Assembly: GCA_025345505.1 (NCBI GenBank) | Contig: JANVCC010000021.1 | Span: forward strand, 2,089,743 to 2,153,742 | Reading direction: 5' to 3' | DNA length: 64,000 nucleotides | From: Todiramphus chloris collaris | Taxonomy: Eukaryota; Chordata; Aves; Coraciiformes; Alcedinidae | Part shown: one piece after another, positions 22,004 through 34,231 of the stretch | How positions within the stretch are numbered: position 1 is the stretch's first letter | How the letters are laid out: each line of letters begins with the position of its first letter | The notes under the pieces: model-generated | What the model was told of the DNA's origin: nothing | The model's input: the letters and a program-made list of their open reading frames with translations, nothing else | Database searches by the model: none | Program-made: the position numbers and the translations under genes

Positions 22004-24916
22004 TTGCAAGCCGGGTGTGTAGTTTATATGCAGGCTAAACATACAGATTCATTATCTTTCTTAGAAAGGGCAGTCTTATGCTAATGGGTTCCTGGAATTC
22101 ATTTACATACTCCAAGCATGCGTAATAAAATTACAGTTAGGGTCTTTTCTCCCCTTGGGGGTCTTTCATGACGTCTGATGTTCATTTACTTCACCTTCTC
22201 TTCTTCATCACCGTGTTCTTTTAGTGACCTAAAGCCTAAAATCCTTCTTCTTGCCACAAAACCGGTTCTTGTCTGTTCAGCACTCTCAGGTGCCTCGAGA
22301 TGTCTTGTTGTCCCTTTCCTGGAGATAATCGTGATCTATATGGTTATGAATTTCACAGTCTGTCCCCCGTCCCTGGAGGGACCCTCCCTCATCTTGTGCT
22401 GAAGGCTCTCGCACTCCGCTGGACGTCACCTGCTCAAGTCTGGTTGTGCTTTTGGCAGGGTGCGGGAGAACTGGAAACAGGCTGTGTCTGAAAGCTCCGT
22501 AAGAATGATTCTTCAGCTGGGAAGGGAGTCAGCAAAAGCCACGTCATTCCTCACCCAGAGGCCACTGCACTTCCCCACACAACGTCAATTCAGCTGGACC
22601 GGACACAGCGTGACACTAGAAATGCATTTATGCGCTTGGGTTTCTGGAGAGGCAGAGTTACTCACTGCTCTCCCCTAGCTAAGAACTACTTTACAATAGA
22701 GAGATGAGCCACATCACGCAACACATACGAGAGAGAAGAAAAGGCTGTGTCTAAAACTCTTTAAAATCCTGGAGGAACTCAAGGTCTCCCACGCAGCTGT
22801 CACATCGCTCTTCAGAGTAACGGCTTTTGTTGGCATCAGAACAGAAAAGCCTGGGAAAGCAAAAAACATGTGAAGAACATGCTTTTTCACTTCCTTTCCT
22901 GATGGATTGGCCCTCACCAGGAGAATTCCGGGCAGTGTCCTGGAAGTGCTGGTAGGGGAATATGTTGGGTCTGGCTGAGCTGGAGTGAATTCTGCCCAGA
23001 GCAGCCCTCCCAGTGCTGTGCTGTGCACTGGGAGCTGTAAAGGTGCTGCTCACACCCCCGGGCTGTGGCTGCTGCTGGGCAGGGCTCGAGCAGCACCAGG
23101 GCTGCTGTCCAACATTCCCCCTGCAGTGGGATGGGGGGATGAGATCTTGGGAGGGGACACGACTGGGACAGCTGCCCCAGCCTGACCAAAGGGATATTCC
23201 ATCCCGTATGGTGTAAGAAAATTTAGAGGAAATACTGTATTACAGTTATAATGCATCTCCACGGTACCTCCATTTACCTCCCTTAATCCAAGGATTACGT
23301 CTCTTCAGATCTTTTATATCATGGAATTAAATTTAGAAGAGGAAACAAAAAAAACCCCAATCATCAAGGTAAACAACGTTAACTAAATGCATCAAAGCAT
23401 TTATCATATTGAATGTTTGTTTAAAACCACAGTTTTCTCTTTGAGGAAAGAGTGCGTTCTTAGAAATAACGGCTTATATAAAAAGATCAGACTATGTCTC
23501 GATTTTCAGATGAATCCAAGTTACATAAATGTTAGAACAGGTTGTTGCTTTCTCAGTGTAGAAATAGGCAGCTTGCACTCATTGGTTTCCTTTCTCTCTC
23601 CTGGGTTCTTCCCGGTGTCATCATCCTCAGCAGAACTATGAAACCTACGCTTACAGTTCTGTAGAGCAGTAGAAACCTTAATTAAAACCTAAAATCTTCC
23701 AGCCCCAATACTCTTTATTTCCTATTTACTGAAGGCATAAGCAGTATTAAGCTTTCCTCCTGGGTTACAACAAACAGCCCTTTCTGCACTAAAGGCTTTT
23801 TTGCACAGCAAATGCATTTTGAAAGAAAATTCTGGGCAGGTCTCATTTGTAGTCACTCCAAGGACAACAGAACTCACCTTTCAACTCCTGTGAAGCCCTT
23901 TTGTCTTCTTCAAGAAGTTGTATTCGCTGTCGCTTGTTTCTTCCTTCAGAGGAGGCACTACCTGGAACAAGAAAGCTATTACTGGTACCAGTCACAACCA
24001 CTGGTACCAATCACAGCCACTGGTTCCCCATCAGTGCCACCCTTCCTGCCTCCCTGGCATGGAATGGTGCTTCACCAGCTCCTGCTTCCAGCTACATGCT
24101 CCTCAGTGTAAAAAAAGCTCTAGGTCCTCCAGTCACAGACTCAGGTCAACTATTCCTACTGGTTGGAAGTGTAGAAGAGAGAGACTTGGTTAAGTTCCCA
24201 CTAGCTCACTGATTTTTTACCAGCCAGGGACTGTCTGCTGCCACATGCAGCCGAATGCCTGGGGAGAATTTAAACACTCCCCTAGGAAATCGGGTACATC
24301 TTCACCGAGCAATCAATAAATCTGAGAGAGTCCAACACTCTCCCACTGAAGCGATAATTCGTGAGGAGAAGCTGCTCAGGGTGATTCCAGTTGCTAGGGC
24401 AGGATAGCTGGGACAGGGTGCTCAGTGCCACCTCCCAGTGCTCCAAAACTGTGTCTCACTAAAGCAGCATGACAACAGCACAGGAGAACACGGATGAAAA
24501 GGGCGATGAAGCTGTTGAAGAAAGAACTGCCAGGAAGAGAAGGGGAAGAAAATCAGCGAAGGTGGGATCTTTTGGGGGTTCATGAAGATGACAAAGTGTC
24601 AGCAAAGCTCCTTACAGCAAGAAACAGGAACCCTGTTGTAAAGGATGCAAGCATCGTATAGGCACTGAAGAAAAACCAAAACCAAAAGGGCATCACGAAG
24701 CTTTAAACTTGCTGCAATTTTAAGACAGGTGAAGTCAAACCAAAGAGCCCTTTTACACCAAACATACAAGCTGTGTGCTGGGGACATAGACAAAGCAAGA
24801 GGGGACCAAATGGGCTGCAGCGCTCTCCGTGCTCTGGCACGTTGTGGTCAGCATGCGGTAGGGAGCTGCTGAACCATCTGCCCCTCCTTCTGGTCCTCTT
24901 GCATCATTTAGAAGGC
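22004..24916. other. Unique intergenic sequence
   Basis: No gene recognised. It holds an inverted pair of TAATCC motifs at 23,284-23,297 and a short repeat of ACTGGTACCA/ACTGGTTCCC-type units at about 23,970-24,025. Confidence 0.45.
23284..23297. promoter_or_regulatory. Palindromic TAATCC pair (OTX/CRX-type sites), candidate
   Basis: TAATCC-AA-GGATTA, a perfect inverted repeat with a 2-bp spacer. TAATCC is the core site of CRX/OTX homeodomain factors that drive photoreceptor genes, and CNGA3 is a cone gene 16 kb downstream. Six-base motifs occur often by chance, so this is only a candidate. Confidence 0.2.
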
Positions 24917-25180
24917 CATGTGGTGATAGGACAAGGGGCAATGGTTTTGAACTAGAGCAGGGGAGATGTAGATTGGACATGAGGGAGAAGTTCTTCACTC
25001 TGAGGGTGGTGAGACACTGGCACAGGTTGCCCAGAGAGGTGGTGGAAGCCCCATCCTTGGAAGTGTTGAAGCCCAGGCTGGCTGGGGCTGTGAGCAACCT
25101 GCTCTAGTGGGAGGTGCCCCTGCCCATGGCAGGGGGGTTGGAACTGGATCAGCTTTAAGGTCCCTTCCAATTCATGATTT
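24917..25180 (+). mobile_element. CR1 LINE 3' fragment
   Basis: From TGTGGTGATAGGACAAGGGG to AGGTCCCTTCCAATTCATGA; 5'-truncated, with a degenerate tail. Confidence 0.9.
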
Positions 25181-26136
25181 CCTTCTGAGGCACAAGTGCT
25201 GCTGAGGGCTTTGTACAACTCCCAAGCACTACAACGTTCATCTAATTCACTAAAGATGCTGGAACAGGCTTTTAGTTGGTAGAAATTCACCCAAATGAAA
25301 ATCTGCTTTGCTAACCACACCGCTTTCCTAAGTAGTGGTGACTGCTCCAAACCTTGGCATGGGCACTATGGCTCTTCAAAGGAAGCCTCAGTGATGTGGT
25401 TAGGAACTGACATTACGCCTGAAATGAAATGTATCGAGTGGCAAAGCTCACAGATTTAATTCTGCTAAATAATCACCTGAAGAGATTAACCAAACACGTT
25501 AAAAAGATAGAGCTACGTGGACAAAGTGAAGAGAAATGTCTCCATGGAACCACGTACTCGGCTCGGCGCCTGCAGTACGCACAGCAAACCGTCAAGAAGG
25601 TTTCCTTTCCGTTCACTGTCATCGGTCGTTGTCAAAGTAACCATCAGGAAGAGTCCTGTAGTGGAATTTAGCAACCGTTTCCATTTCTCATATTTATTCC
25701 TGTGTGCTAATTATGTTTTAATTCAAATCTCTTAATTGTCAGGCTTCAGCTTCCTAGGGGCAGAGTTTGGTCAGTTGCCTAAATATTGAAGGTGACAGGA
25801 AAAAGGAAATACCTTTTCACTTTCCCGTTGTCTAAGCTGTTAGATAGAAGTGAAAACGTGCTTATTCAGGGAACAAATCTTCCTCCTTTCCAACATTTTT
25901 CCGATTTCCATGCCATTTTCTCTCCAAGTTTAGCTCTTGCTTCATCTGTGCAATCATTACACCAGTTCTCTGAGAGCCATCAACAAGCAGGTTCAACACG
26001 CTGACATCTGCATCACATCACCCATCAAAATAGGTATGTTCAGCATGACACTGCTGTTGATTTAATTCAGTGACCTGAAGTTACCAGTCTCTGACAAACA
26101 TCTCTTGAAAACACAACCACAGTTACCATGCCCTGA
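25181..26136. other. Unique intergenic sequence
   Basis: No feature recognised. Confidence 0.4.
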
Positions 26137-26915
26137 TCAGCGAGATCTGGACAGACTGGAGAGCTGGGCAAAGGGGAACCTAATGAAGTTCAACAAGGGT
26201 AAGTGTGGAGTCCTACACCTGGGGAGGAACAACACCCTGCACCAGTACAGGTGAGGGGTGACCTGCTGGAGAAGGAACTTAAGTCCTGATGGACAACAAG
26301 TTCTCCATGGGACATCAATGTGCCCTTGTGGCCAAGAAGGCCAATGGTATCCTGGGGTGCAATCAGAAGAGTGTGTCCAGCAGATCAAGGGAGGTTCTTC
26401 CCCTTCTCTGTTCTGCACTAGTGAGACCACATCTGGAGTGTTGTGTCCAGTTCTGGGCTCCCCAGTTCAAGAGGGACAGGGAAATACTGGAGAGAGTCCA
26501 AGGGAGGCTGGGAGGATGCTGAAGGGACTGGAACATCTCTCTGGGGAGGAAAGGCTGAGAGCCCTGGGGCTGTTCAGCCTGGAGAAGAGAAGCCTGAGAG
26601 GGGATCTTATCAATGTTTACAGATATCTGCAGGGTGGATGTCAAGGAGAAGGGGCCAGGCTCTTCTCAGCAGTCCCTGAGTTCCTGAACCCAGGAAGTTC
26701 CACCTCAAGAGGAGGAAAAAGTTCCTCACTGTGAGGGTGCCAGAGCCTGGCCCAGGCTGCCCAGAGAGGCTGTGGAGTCTCCTGCTCTGGAGACTTTCCA
26801 ACCCCCCCCTGGCTCTGTTCCTGTGTGGGCTGCCCTGGGTGCCCCTGCTCTGGCAGGGGGGTTGGACTTGATGATCTCCAGAGCTCCCTTCCAACCCTTG
26901 CCCTTCTATTATTCC
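26137..26915 (+). mobile_element. CR1 LINE, about 780 bp
   Basis: Begins in the GATCAGCGAGATCTGGACAG block and ends with a degenerate tail after TTCCAACCCTTGCCCTTCTA. Frame broken. Same subgroup as 6,683 and 14,051. Confidence 0.93.
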
Positions 26916-27592
26916 ACGTCTGATTTCAACAATGTATTTTGTAGTTCTATATGCAAATTAAATATCAGGGGTTTTTTTCCCACTCTGTTGACAATTAAAC
27001 AAAACACCAGCAACAGTTTGTAGCTGGGAATTATAATTCATAGGAAAGGGAAAATCTGGAGTTCTTTCACCTCAAAACAGAAAAGAGAAGGGGGAAAAGA
27101 AAGAAAGGAAAAGCAACCCCTGATCTTGCAGTCTTTCACACCTTGGTCCTCAGCTACCTGCTTGTTAAAGTATTTTCTCCCGTAGTTTGCTTTCTCACCT
27201 TATTCTTTTCCAGATTAACTGCAGCTTTCAAGTGAAATTCCTCAGCTATCAGTCCACCCTCCAACTTATTGCTCTTGTTTTCTTTCCTCTTTCATGTCAA
27301 CAGCTTCTCATATTTACCCTCATAGCCCTGTTCAGCAGTGCCCATCTACTTCTCTCTTTCATGTTTTCTTGTGTTCTTATTGTGACAGTAATTCCATTTT
27401 CTAGATGTTTAGTCTGAATTCACTATCTAGTTTTATCTTCACTTTAATTAAATTAGACCATAGCTGCCAATACCTACTTTTAGACTTTCCTACTTTATTT
27501 TGAAGTCGAGGAAAATGCCAATGGTTCAGTAATTCTTCAAGTGCCTTTCTGTCTAGAAACTTGGTGTATTAGACAGGAGGCCTCTGGAGCTG
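26916..27592. other. Unique intergenic sequence
   Basis: No feature recognised. Confidence 0.4.
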
Positions 27593-27950
27593 TGTGGTGG
27601 GTTGACCCTGGCTGGACACCAGGTGCCCACCAAAGCTGCTCTGTCGCTCCCTCTCCTGTAATGGAGCTGGGGAATTAAAATACGACAGAAGGCTCGTGGG
27701 TCACGACAAGGACAGGGAGAGATCACTCACCATGGGGCCAGACATCACCTGCTGGTGGGAAGTAGAGGATAAATCTTTATTTCCTTTTGATTCTGCACAT
27801 GGCCTTGCTTTGCTTTCCATTAAACTGCCTTTGTCTTAACCCATGAGCTTCATCTTCTTTTCTTCCCCCTGGCTCAGATGAGAGGAGGGGAGGGAAGTGA
27901 CAGAGTGGCTTCGTGGGCACCTCGTGTCCAGCCAAGGTCAAACCACCACA
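27593..27950. mobile_element. 358-bp element with 38-bp terminal inverted repeats
   Basis: Left end TGTGGTGGGTTGACCCTGGC and onward; the right end read in reverse begins TGTGGTGGTTTGACCTTGGC. The 38-bp ends match at about 34 positions by eye. It contains a GGCTCGTGGGTCACGACAAG block also seen, diverged, in the LTR-like element at 13,151, so the two are related. No open frame of a transposase or viral gene exists. It is either a short LTR with inverted ends or a non-autonomous inverted-repeat element. I see no clear target duplication. Confidence 0.7.
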
Positions 27951-29838
27951 GCAAAACAGACCTGACTTTAGGAAAATAAGCTTGCACTTGTGTAGTGACT
28001 ATGCAAGATGGAAAAGAAATCCTACAATCCAAGTATAGAAGTTCAGTTAAATAGTAGCATATCTGGTGGCAAAAGAATGAAGGAGCAGGAAATTTAAAAC
28101 ACTTGGATTACTGTTTAAAAATACAAAAAACAAACAAACAAAAAAAAAAGCAGGTAAAAAAAAAGGAGCTTGCTGAAAAAGAGAACACTAAACCAGAAAA
28201 TACCTGAGACTTATTCAGATGGGTTAGTAAAATGAAGAGAAACAGTTCATGTGCATTCATGCAGATATCACCAGGAGTAAGATTAACTTTCACAATGATC
28301 CACACATTACTGAGCACAAGCATAGCAGATTGAGAAGATCAGGCATCGAGCTGTCACCAGGAGGATAGTATTGGTCACCTGCTCCCTCCTAAACCCGCCT
28401 GGTATCAAAGAGCTGTGTGCAGGGTTTCTCAGCAGCCCACCTCAAAACCAAGCACTTCTCAGACATACCCAGCAGAGCCGTGAGGAGCAATGGCTCCCTC
28501 AGGAGTGGCAGGCATCTCGTGTCCTTGAGTCACAGTGAAGTCCAATAACTTTTCAATTCATTCTTCTTCCATCCACTTCTCTGACCAGTTGGCTGTTGAG
28601 TTGGAGAACTGAGAAGATTTTTGTCCAAGCAGAAGTACACGTCTACCAATAACTGCAATATCGGTCTGCGTGTCCTGAAAACAGGACCTTTCCTTGCTAG
28701 CAACCTCTGGTCAGAAGACCTTGCCAAGATGAAATGTTTGTATCCTCTCCTCAATCAGCAAAGCAGAGGCTGCAGGAACATTCTGCACCAACCCAAGGGG
28801 TTGATGAAGGTTGATGAAGGTTGATGAAGGGTCCACATTCCTTTGACTTCCCTGGAAAAATTCTGCTTCTTAGAGCTCTCCCTTTCTAGTTTTGCAGTAT
28901 CCCTTTCTTCCTTCAGAGCGTAGCAAAGTTCAACCTCTCCAACACCAATCCAGAGACAGTATCTGTGCTGTAAAAATCCGATAGCTTCTAGAAAAAGGCT
29001 GTCGAGCTGAGGTGATGTGTCTCAAGGGATTGTCTATTAGTCTTTTTTTTTCAAACATTTTGGGAAATCTTTGTCTTCAGTAAGTGAGTCGTAGTGCATG
29101 GCTTAGGCTGTTTTCAGGAGAGCAAATGGGGAAAGAGCCTTCCCCTTTTTCTGTGTTTTGTGACACTTCTTGGCTGGTTATTTGCCTTTATTTGCACATC
29201 ATGAAATTGCCTTTCATATCATGCTGCAGCCTTTAAATAAGTCCATTTTATTATATTCAGTACATGCCTGGGAGTTAGAGAAATGCTGCCAATAACACGA
29301 TAGCTGAATGACCGTAAAAAATATACATAATCATGAGATACTTTCTTTAAAATAAATAAAAAAAACCCAGAAACAAAACTGGGGGGAAAAAACATTACAG
29401 TTATTGAGTTCAAAAATTGCACTTTTTTTATTACATGTACTCATGAGAAAGAATTTCACACAGATACTCTTTCTCCAGCTGCTTCCCATTTCTCCAGAGT
29501 TAGTCTGTCAAGCTGAAGCTCCCTTTAACTCCAGGACCAGCTGGACTGGGAGTTTTCAGGTTAATTCTCAGTAGGTTCTGAGAAATAAAGAAAAAAAAAA
29601 AAAAAAAAAAAAAAAAAGAAAAGTAAATAAAAGACAGATGATGCAGCAGTAACTTCTCCCAAATGTGCCAGAAAGACAGGAATTGATTGCAACAGGAGTT
29701 TTCAGAGCCTTTAGTCTCCCGTAGAATGCAATACTGAGCCCATGATAGATGGGAAGCATTCAAAACTCATCATGACCTGGAGCATACACTGCAGTGTCCT
29801 CCCACACCCAGCAACAGGACAGCATTGCAAGAATTATA
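27951..29838. other. Unique intergenic sequence with simple repeats
   Basis: Contains an A-rich patch at about 28,120-28,165, three copies of GGTTGATGAAG at about 28,799-28,830, and an uninterrupted A run of about 28 at 29,590-29,617 preceded by AAATAAAG. No gene recognised. Confidence 0.5.
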
Positions 29839-30490
29839 GAACTGTAGAATCAGAGAATTGTCAGGGTTGGAAGGGACCTTAAAGATCATCCAGCCATGGG
29901 CAGGGACACCTCCCACTAGAGCAGGTTGCTCACAGCCCCAGCCAGCCTGGGCTTCAACACTTCCAAGGATGGGGCTTCCACCACCTCTCTGGGCAACCTG
30001 TGCCAGTGTCTCACCACCATCATGGGGAAGAAATTCTTCCTACTGTCCAACCTGAATCGACCTCTCTCTAGTTTTAATCCATCCCCTCCAGTCCTGTCAC
30101 TGCCTGACAGCCTAAAAAGTCTCTCCCCAGCTTTCCTGTAGCCCCCTTCAGATACTGGAAGGCCACAGTAAGGTCTCCCCGGAGCCTTCTCTTCTCCAGC
30201 CTGAACAACCCCAACTCTCTCAGTCTGTGCTCACAGGAGAGGTGCTCCAGCCCTCTGAGCATCCTGGTGGCCCTTCTCTGGACACGATCCAGCACATCCA
30301 CAGCCTTCCTGTAACAGGGGCTCCAGAGCTGGACGCAGTGCTCCAGGTGAGGTCTCACCAGAGTGGAGCAGAGGGGGAGAATCCCCTCCCTCGCCCTGCT
30401 GGCCACGCTTCTCTTGATGCAGCCCAGGACACAATTGGCTCTCTGGGCTGCAAGAGCAACTGATGGCTCATGGTGAGCTTCTCGTCCACA
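29839..30490 (-). mobile_element. CR1 LINE, about 650 bp
   Basis: Tail at 29,839 (TAGAACTGTAGAATCAGAGA), body to about 30,490. It encodes a 110-residue open stretch ([20 protein letters not shown] and onward). Same subgroup as 21,124, 38,910 and 44,555. Confidence 0.93.
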
Positions 30491-30880
30491 GAATGTCTAA
30501 TCTGTGAGGAAAAAAAAGTTTCTCTGAGAAGGGGCTCAAGCCAGCTGAGACTTGTGACCTTAGTTCTGTAAATCCACTGTTCTCTCTGTGGTTCAGGCTC
30601 AGAGCATTGATGGGGAGCTCAGGTTCACTGAGTGCACTGAGTTGAATCAAGCCCCAAGCTGGAGCAGGAATTGTGTCGGAGATGTCATTCCACATCTTGA
30701 GGCCAATGCCTGGAATTAATCATCTGAACATAAACCCAAGTTGTTCGGTCAGCAGTGGCCGTACACCTCACAGACCATGAGCTGTTGTAAGGAACATCAA
30801 AACACAGAAAGAGTTGTGCCCAATGGGTAAAATGGTCAATAGCCAAAGTAGAAATTCTGATGCATAATCATCCTTTGTTG
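30491..30880. other. Unique intergenic sequence
   Basis: No feature recognised. Confidence 0.4.
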
Positions 30881-31159
30881 CACTTGTGCACTGTGACAGA
30901 ACAAGGGCCAACGGATTCAAGCTCAAGCACAGGAAGCTCCACCTCTACATGAGGAAGAACTTCTTTACAGTAAGGGTGACAGAGCACTGGAACAGACTCC
31001 CCAGAGAGGTTGTGGAGTCTCCTTCTCTGGAGACTTTCAAGAACCTGTCTGGATGCATTTCTGCATGGTCTGCTCTAGTTTTGTCCTGTGCTGGCAGGGG
31101 GGTTGGACGCAATGATCTTTGTAGGTCCCTTCCAACCCCTAACACTCTGTGATTCTGTG
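30881..31159 (+). mobile_element. CR1 LINE, 5'-truncated, near-copy of the one at 62,923
   Basis: Shares rare variants with the minus-strand CR1 at 62,923 onward, for example CAGACTCCCCAGAGAGG and GATCTTTGTAGGTCCC. Both copies carry the same non-CR1 sequence after the tail. Confidence 0.92.
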
Positions 31160-31322
31160 AAAACATTTGAATGCCTTCAAAGAACAGATGATCTTGTTTC
31201 ATTTTACTTTAGTCCGAAAACATTACACTGCTAACACAGCTCTTTTGATGATTGATTTACCTCTGCCATGTAATGTCCCAACAGGAGAGCAGCAGGAACA
31301 TGTTCATGTTTCGTTTGTTGAC
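31160..31322 (+). repeat. Non-CR1 flank shared, inverted, with 62,760-62,922
   Basis: 163 bp beginning AAAACATTTGAATGCC that recur in reverse orientation at 62,760-62,922 with about five differences by eye. It ends at 31,322, just before CCTAACACTCTGCGATCCTA, which itself resembles a CR1 tail. Confidence 0.9.
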
Positions 31323-31351
31323 CCTAACACTCTGCGATCCTATTAGGTGAG

Positions 31352-31440
31352 TAATCATAGAATGCCTCCAAAAGTCATCTAATCCAACCCCCTTCCAGTA
31401 AGCAGGGACATCCTCACCTAGAGTACCTTGCTCAGAGCCT
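31352..31440 (-). mobile_element. CR1 LINE 3' fragment
   Basis: About 90 bp CR1 3' end: AATCATAGAATGCCTCCAAA, then CATCTAATCCAACCCCCTTC. Confidence 0.88.
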
Positions 31441-32350
31441 AATGATAATACATGTATGATATCCAAGATTTGATATGTGTGATATTCTCCAAGAAGTGAT
31501 ACCTTCTCCTTTCACTCCAGTGACCTTCAAATTCTGAGCTGCTCTAAACTGGTGTAGGTCCAGGGCAACCAGCAGAGCCGCTCTGATTCACAGGATCGGA
31601 GCCTTTGGCTGTGTGAGGGGTGTTGACATTATTCCAACAGTTCTCTCCAGGCTGCTCTGCAATGAAGCATGACCAGGATGCGTGATAGAAGAATAAGGCT
31701 TTAAAAATAACTGAATGAGTGAATAAACAAATAAATACATTTTTAAATCTCCTTTTCTTCAGGTTGAGAAACCATCATTTCCTGTTTGCACTGTAACCCC
31801 GATCCATTTCTTCTGATTGTTCCACTTCAGAGGAATTAAATGAACAAAGATCTGTGAAGTAATTGCAAACCAGAGGAAAGCTCATTTGGTTTCGTTCCCA
31901 AGAGAAGCACTGATTTGATCTGCCTTTAAAAGCCACTCACGTTTAAACGGCCTGAGTTACGGTTTGGAGACAATCCATGGCACGGGAGCTCAGATGGACG
32001 AGACCGTGCAGTTCACACGTGCAAATGCAAGGCAGAAAGATTCAAAGGAAATAGAAACAGAGACAAGGAATAGAAACGTTCAAACAGAGCATGTGAAATC
32101 CACTGCCACGGGTATTTAATTATAAGTGAATAAACTCTATTTATTCTACCTTAACCTGACCCAATAGATGGGAGGTGCAGGAATGGGGAAGGACAGGAGC
32201 GTGCGATGCTTTTTTTAATTGAAATGAATTAAATTTTCCTCGGTTTGCATAACAAATAATACACAGCAGCTGCTGTGTCCCATTGAAATCCATGGAAAGT
32301 GTCCCACACATTTTGGTGTAACAAGATGGAAGCATTTGTTGTAGCAAGAT
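31441..32350. other. Unique intergenic sequence
   Basis: No feature recognised. Confidence 0.4.
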
Positions 32351-32590
32351 AGAATCATAGAATGGCTTGAATTGGAAGGGACCTTAAAGATCATCCAGTT
32401 CCAACCCCCCTGCCATGGGCAGGGACACCTCCCACTAGAGCAGGTTGCTCACAGCCCCAGCCAGCCTGGCCTTGAACACTTCCAAGGATGGGGCTTCCAC
32501 CACCCCTCTGGGCAGCCTGGTCCACTGTCTCACCACCCTCCTGGGGAAGAACTTCTCCCTAACGTCTAACCTGAACCTACCCACCACTAG
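32351..32590 (-). mobile_element. CR1 LINE 3' fragment
   Basis: About 240 bp: AGAATCATAGAATGGCTTGA, then the CACTAGAGCAGGTTGCTCAC block, truncated after CCTGAACCTACCCACCACTA. Confidence 0.92.
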
Positions 32591-34231
32591 AATCACTGAT
32601 ATATAAACAAAAGCAGTAACATCCACCTAAAGCCAGTCATTTTTACAAGCAAAAAAAAAAAAAAATCACAATAGAAGCCATTAAAGACTGAACTTTCCAA
32701 AGAATGAAGCCCCTAATATTGTTTGGTGTTCCTGCCTCAGCAAATAGAGGCATTTGCATAAGAGACAAACAGGTAGATAGATAAGGAACCTTCATTGCTC
32801 AGAGCGATCACTCAGCTGTATCATTTCTGTAGCACAGCCACCTTGCAGAGCATTTCCCAGTAAAGCCAGTATGTGCCCATGTCCAGTTCTCTGGAGAGAT
32901 GGGGAGCACAGGGTCACTGGTCAGCAGGGACACAGCTCGTGGCCTGAGAGAGCCATGGAAACTCCTGCTGACCTCAAACCTACCTGTGCATTCACTTACC
33001 ACCTTGTGTGAGTCAAACTGCCCGAAGCCACGGGCTCTGCGAGCCCTGCAGAAGCCCTGCAGATGCTCAGGGAGCTGTGGAGGTGATCCCTTGAATTTTC
33101 ACGCTGCTCTGTTTAAAGAAACCCGCTGGCAAACGCAGCCTTGTTAATGCTCCCCAGGTGACTGGCTTCAGACAGGAGGGATACACGAGAACACTTGGGG
33201 TTTTGTTTCATGTTGCTTCTCAGGACAATTCTATCTCTTAGTAAACACTAAAACTACCCCGCTGTCTCAAGGGGAAAAGTCAGGAAAATGCTCATCAGGC
33301 CTGAGGCACTGGGAGGGAGAGAGACCAACTCTGCCAGCGAGAATAAAGTGGCATTTTCAGTCACAGAACGGTGACCCATTAGCGGCGAGCACGGGGAGCG
33401 AGAGTCGCTGGTATGAAATATAAAGCAGGGCTTAAAAGCTTTTCTCCGCGTGCTTTATGAAGGCAGCTGCTGTCAGTGCTGGGTCTCACCAGCGAGGAAA
33501 GTCAGCTGAGAGCCTGCAGCCAAGAGCTGGTGATCACAGATTAAAGCTGGCTCTTTCAGGAACTCATAAATGTCTTTACTTGGCTCTAGCAGTGATCTGC
33601 CCGCACTCCGAGGTGCCCTGCGCCCTGAGATACACACGGCGAATGATGAGTCTTGGGTCTCCCAACTGCTTTCTTTTGAGTGATGAAAGCTTAGAACTAA
33701 GGAAATTAAAGAACTAAAGAAAGCTACTCAGGGCTAACAGCTCCGAGCATCCGCGTGCTGACCCGCGATTCAACGCCACTTCAAGCAGACCGATCCCTCC
33801 TATCGAGAGCAGTGAATTACCTCAACCACACCGAGCAAGGAGGAGAAGAAAAACATCCAGTCCTCACTTTGGATTTATTTCAGATGACATCATCTATTTC
33901 CATTTACTGTATACAAGGCTGAAGGTGTAAAGAGTTTAAAGTACTAATAGCCATTAAAAGCAAGCATTTGAAAAGGCAACAGAAAGGTCAATATTATAGT
34001 AAAGAAAAGGTCAATATTTCAGTAAAGAGAGCTGAGCCCTCCTGAATCTTCATTTCTCTGGCACTGTTAAATGTCTCTACGTGGCTTTCTGCAGAGCAGT
34101 AAGTAAAGCAGGGCAGCAGTTTTACAGATCTGCAGGGCTCAAACTGTGGCATCACTGGCAGAGACAACCAGCCCCAGCTCACACGAACTGGATGAGGCAA
34201 AGGTGGAACACTGACGTGAGAAACCACAGGG
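32591..34231. other. Unique intergenic sequence
   Basis: Slightly CpG-enriched around 33,360-33,450; no gene or repeat recognised. Confidence 0.4.
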
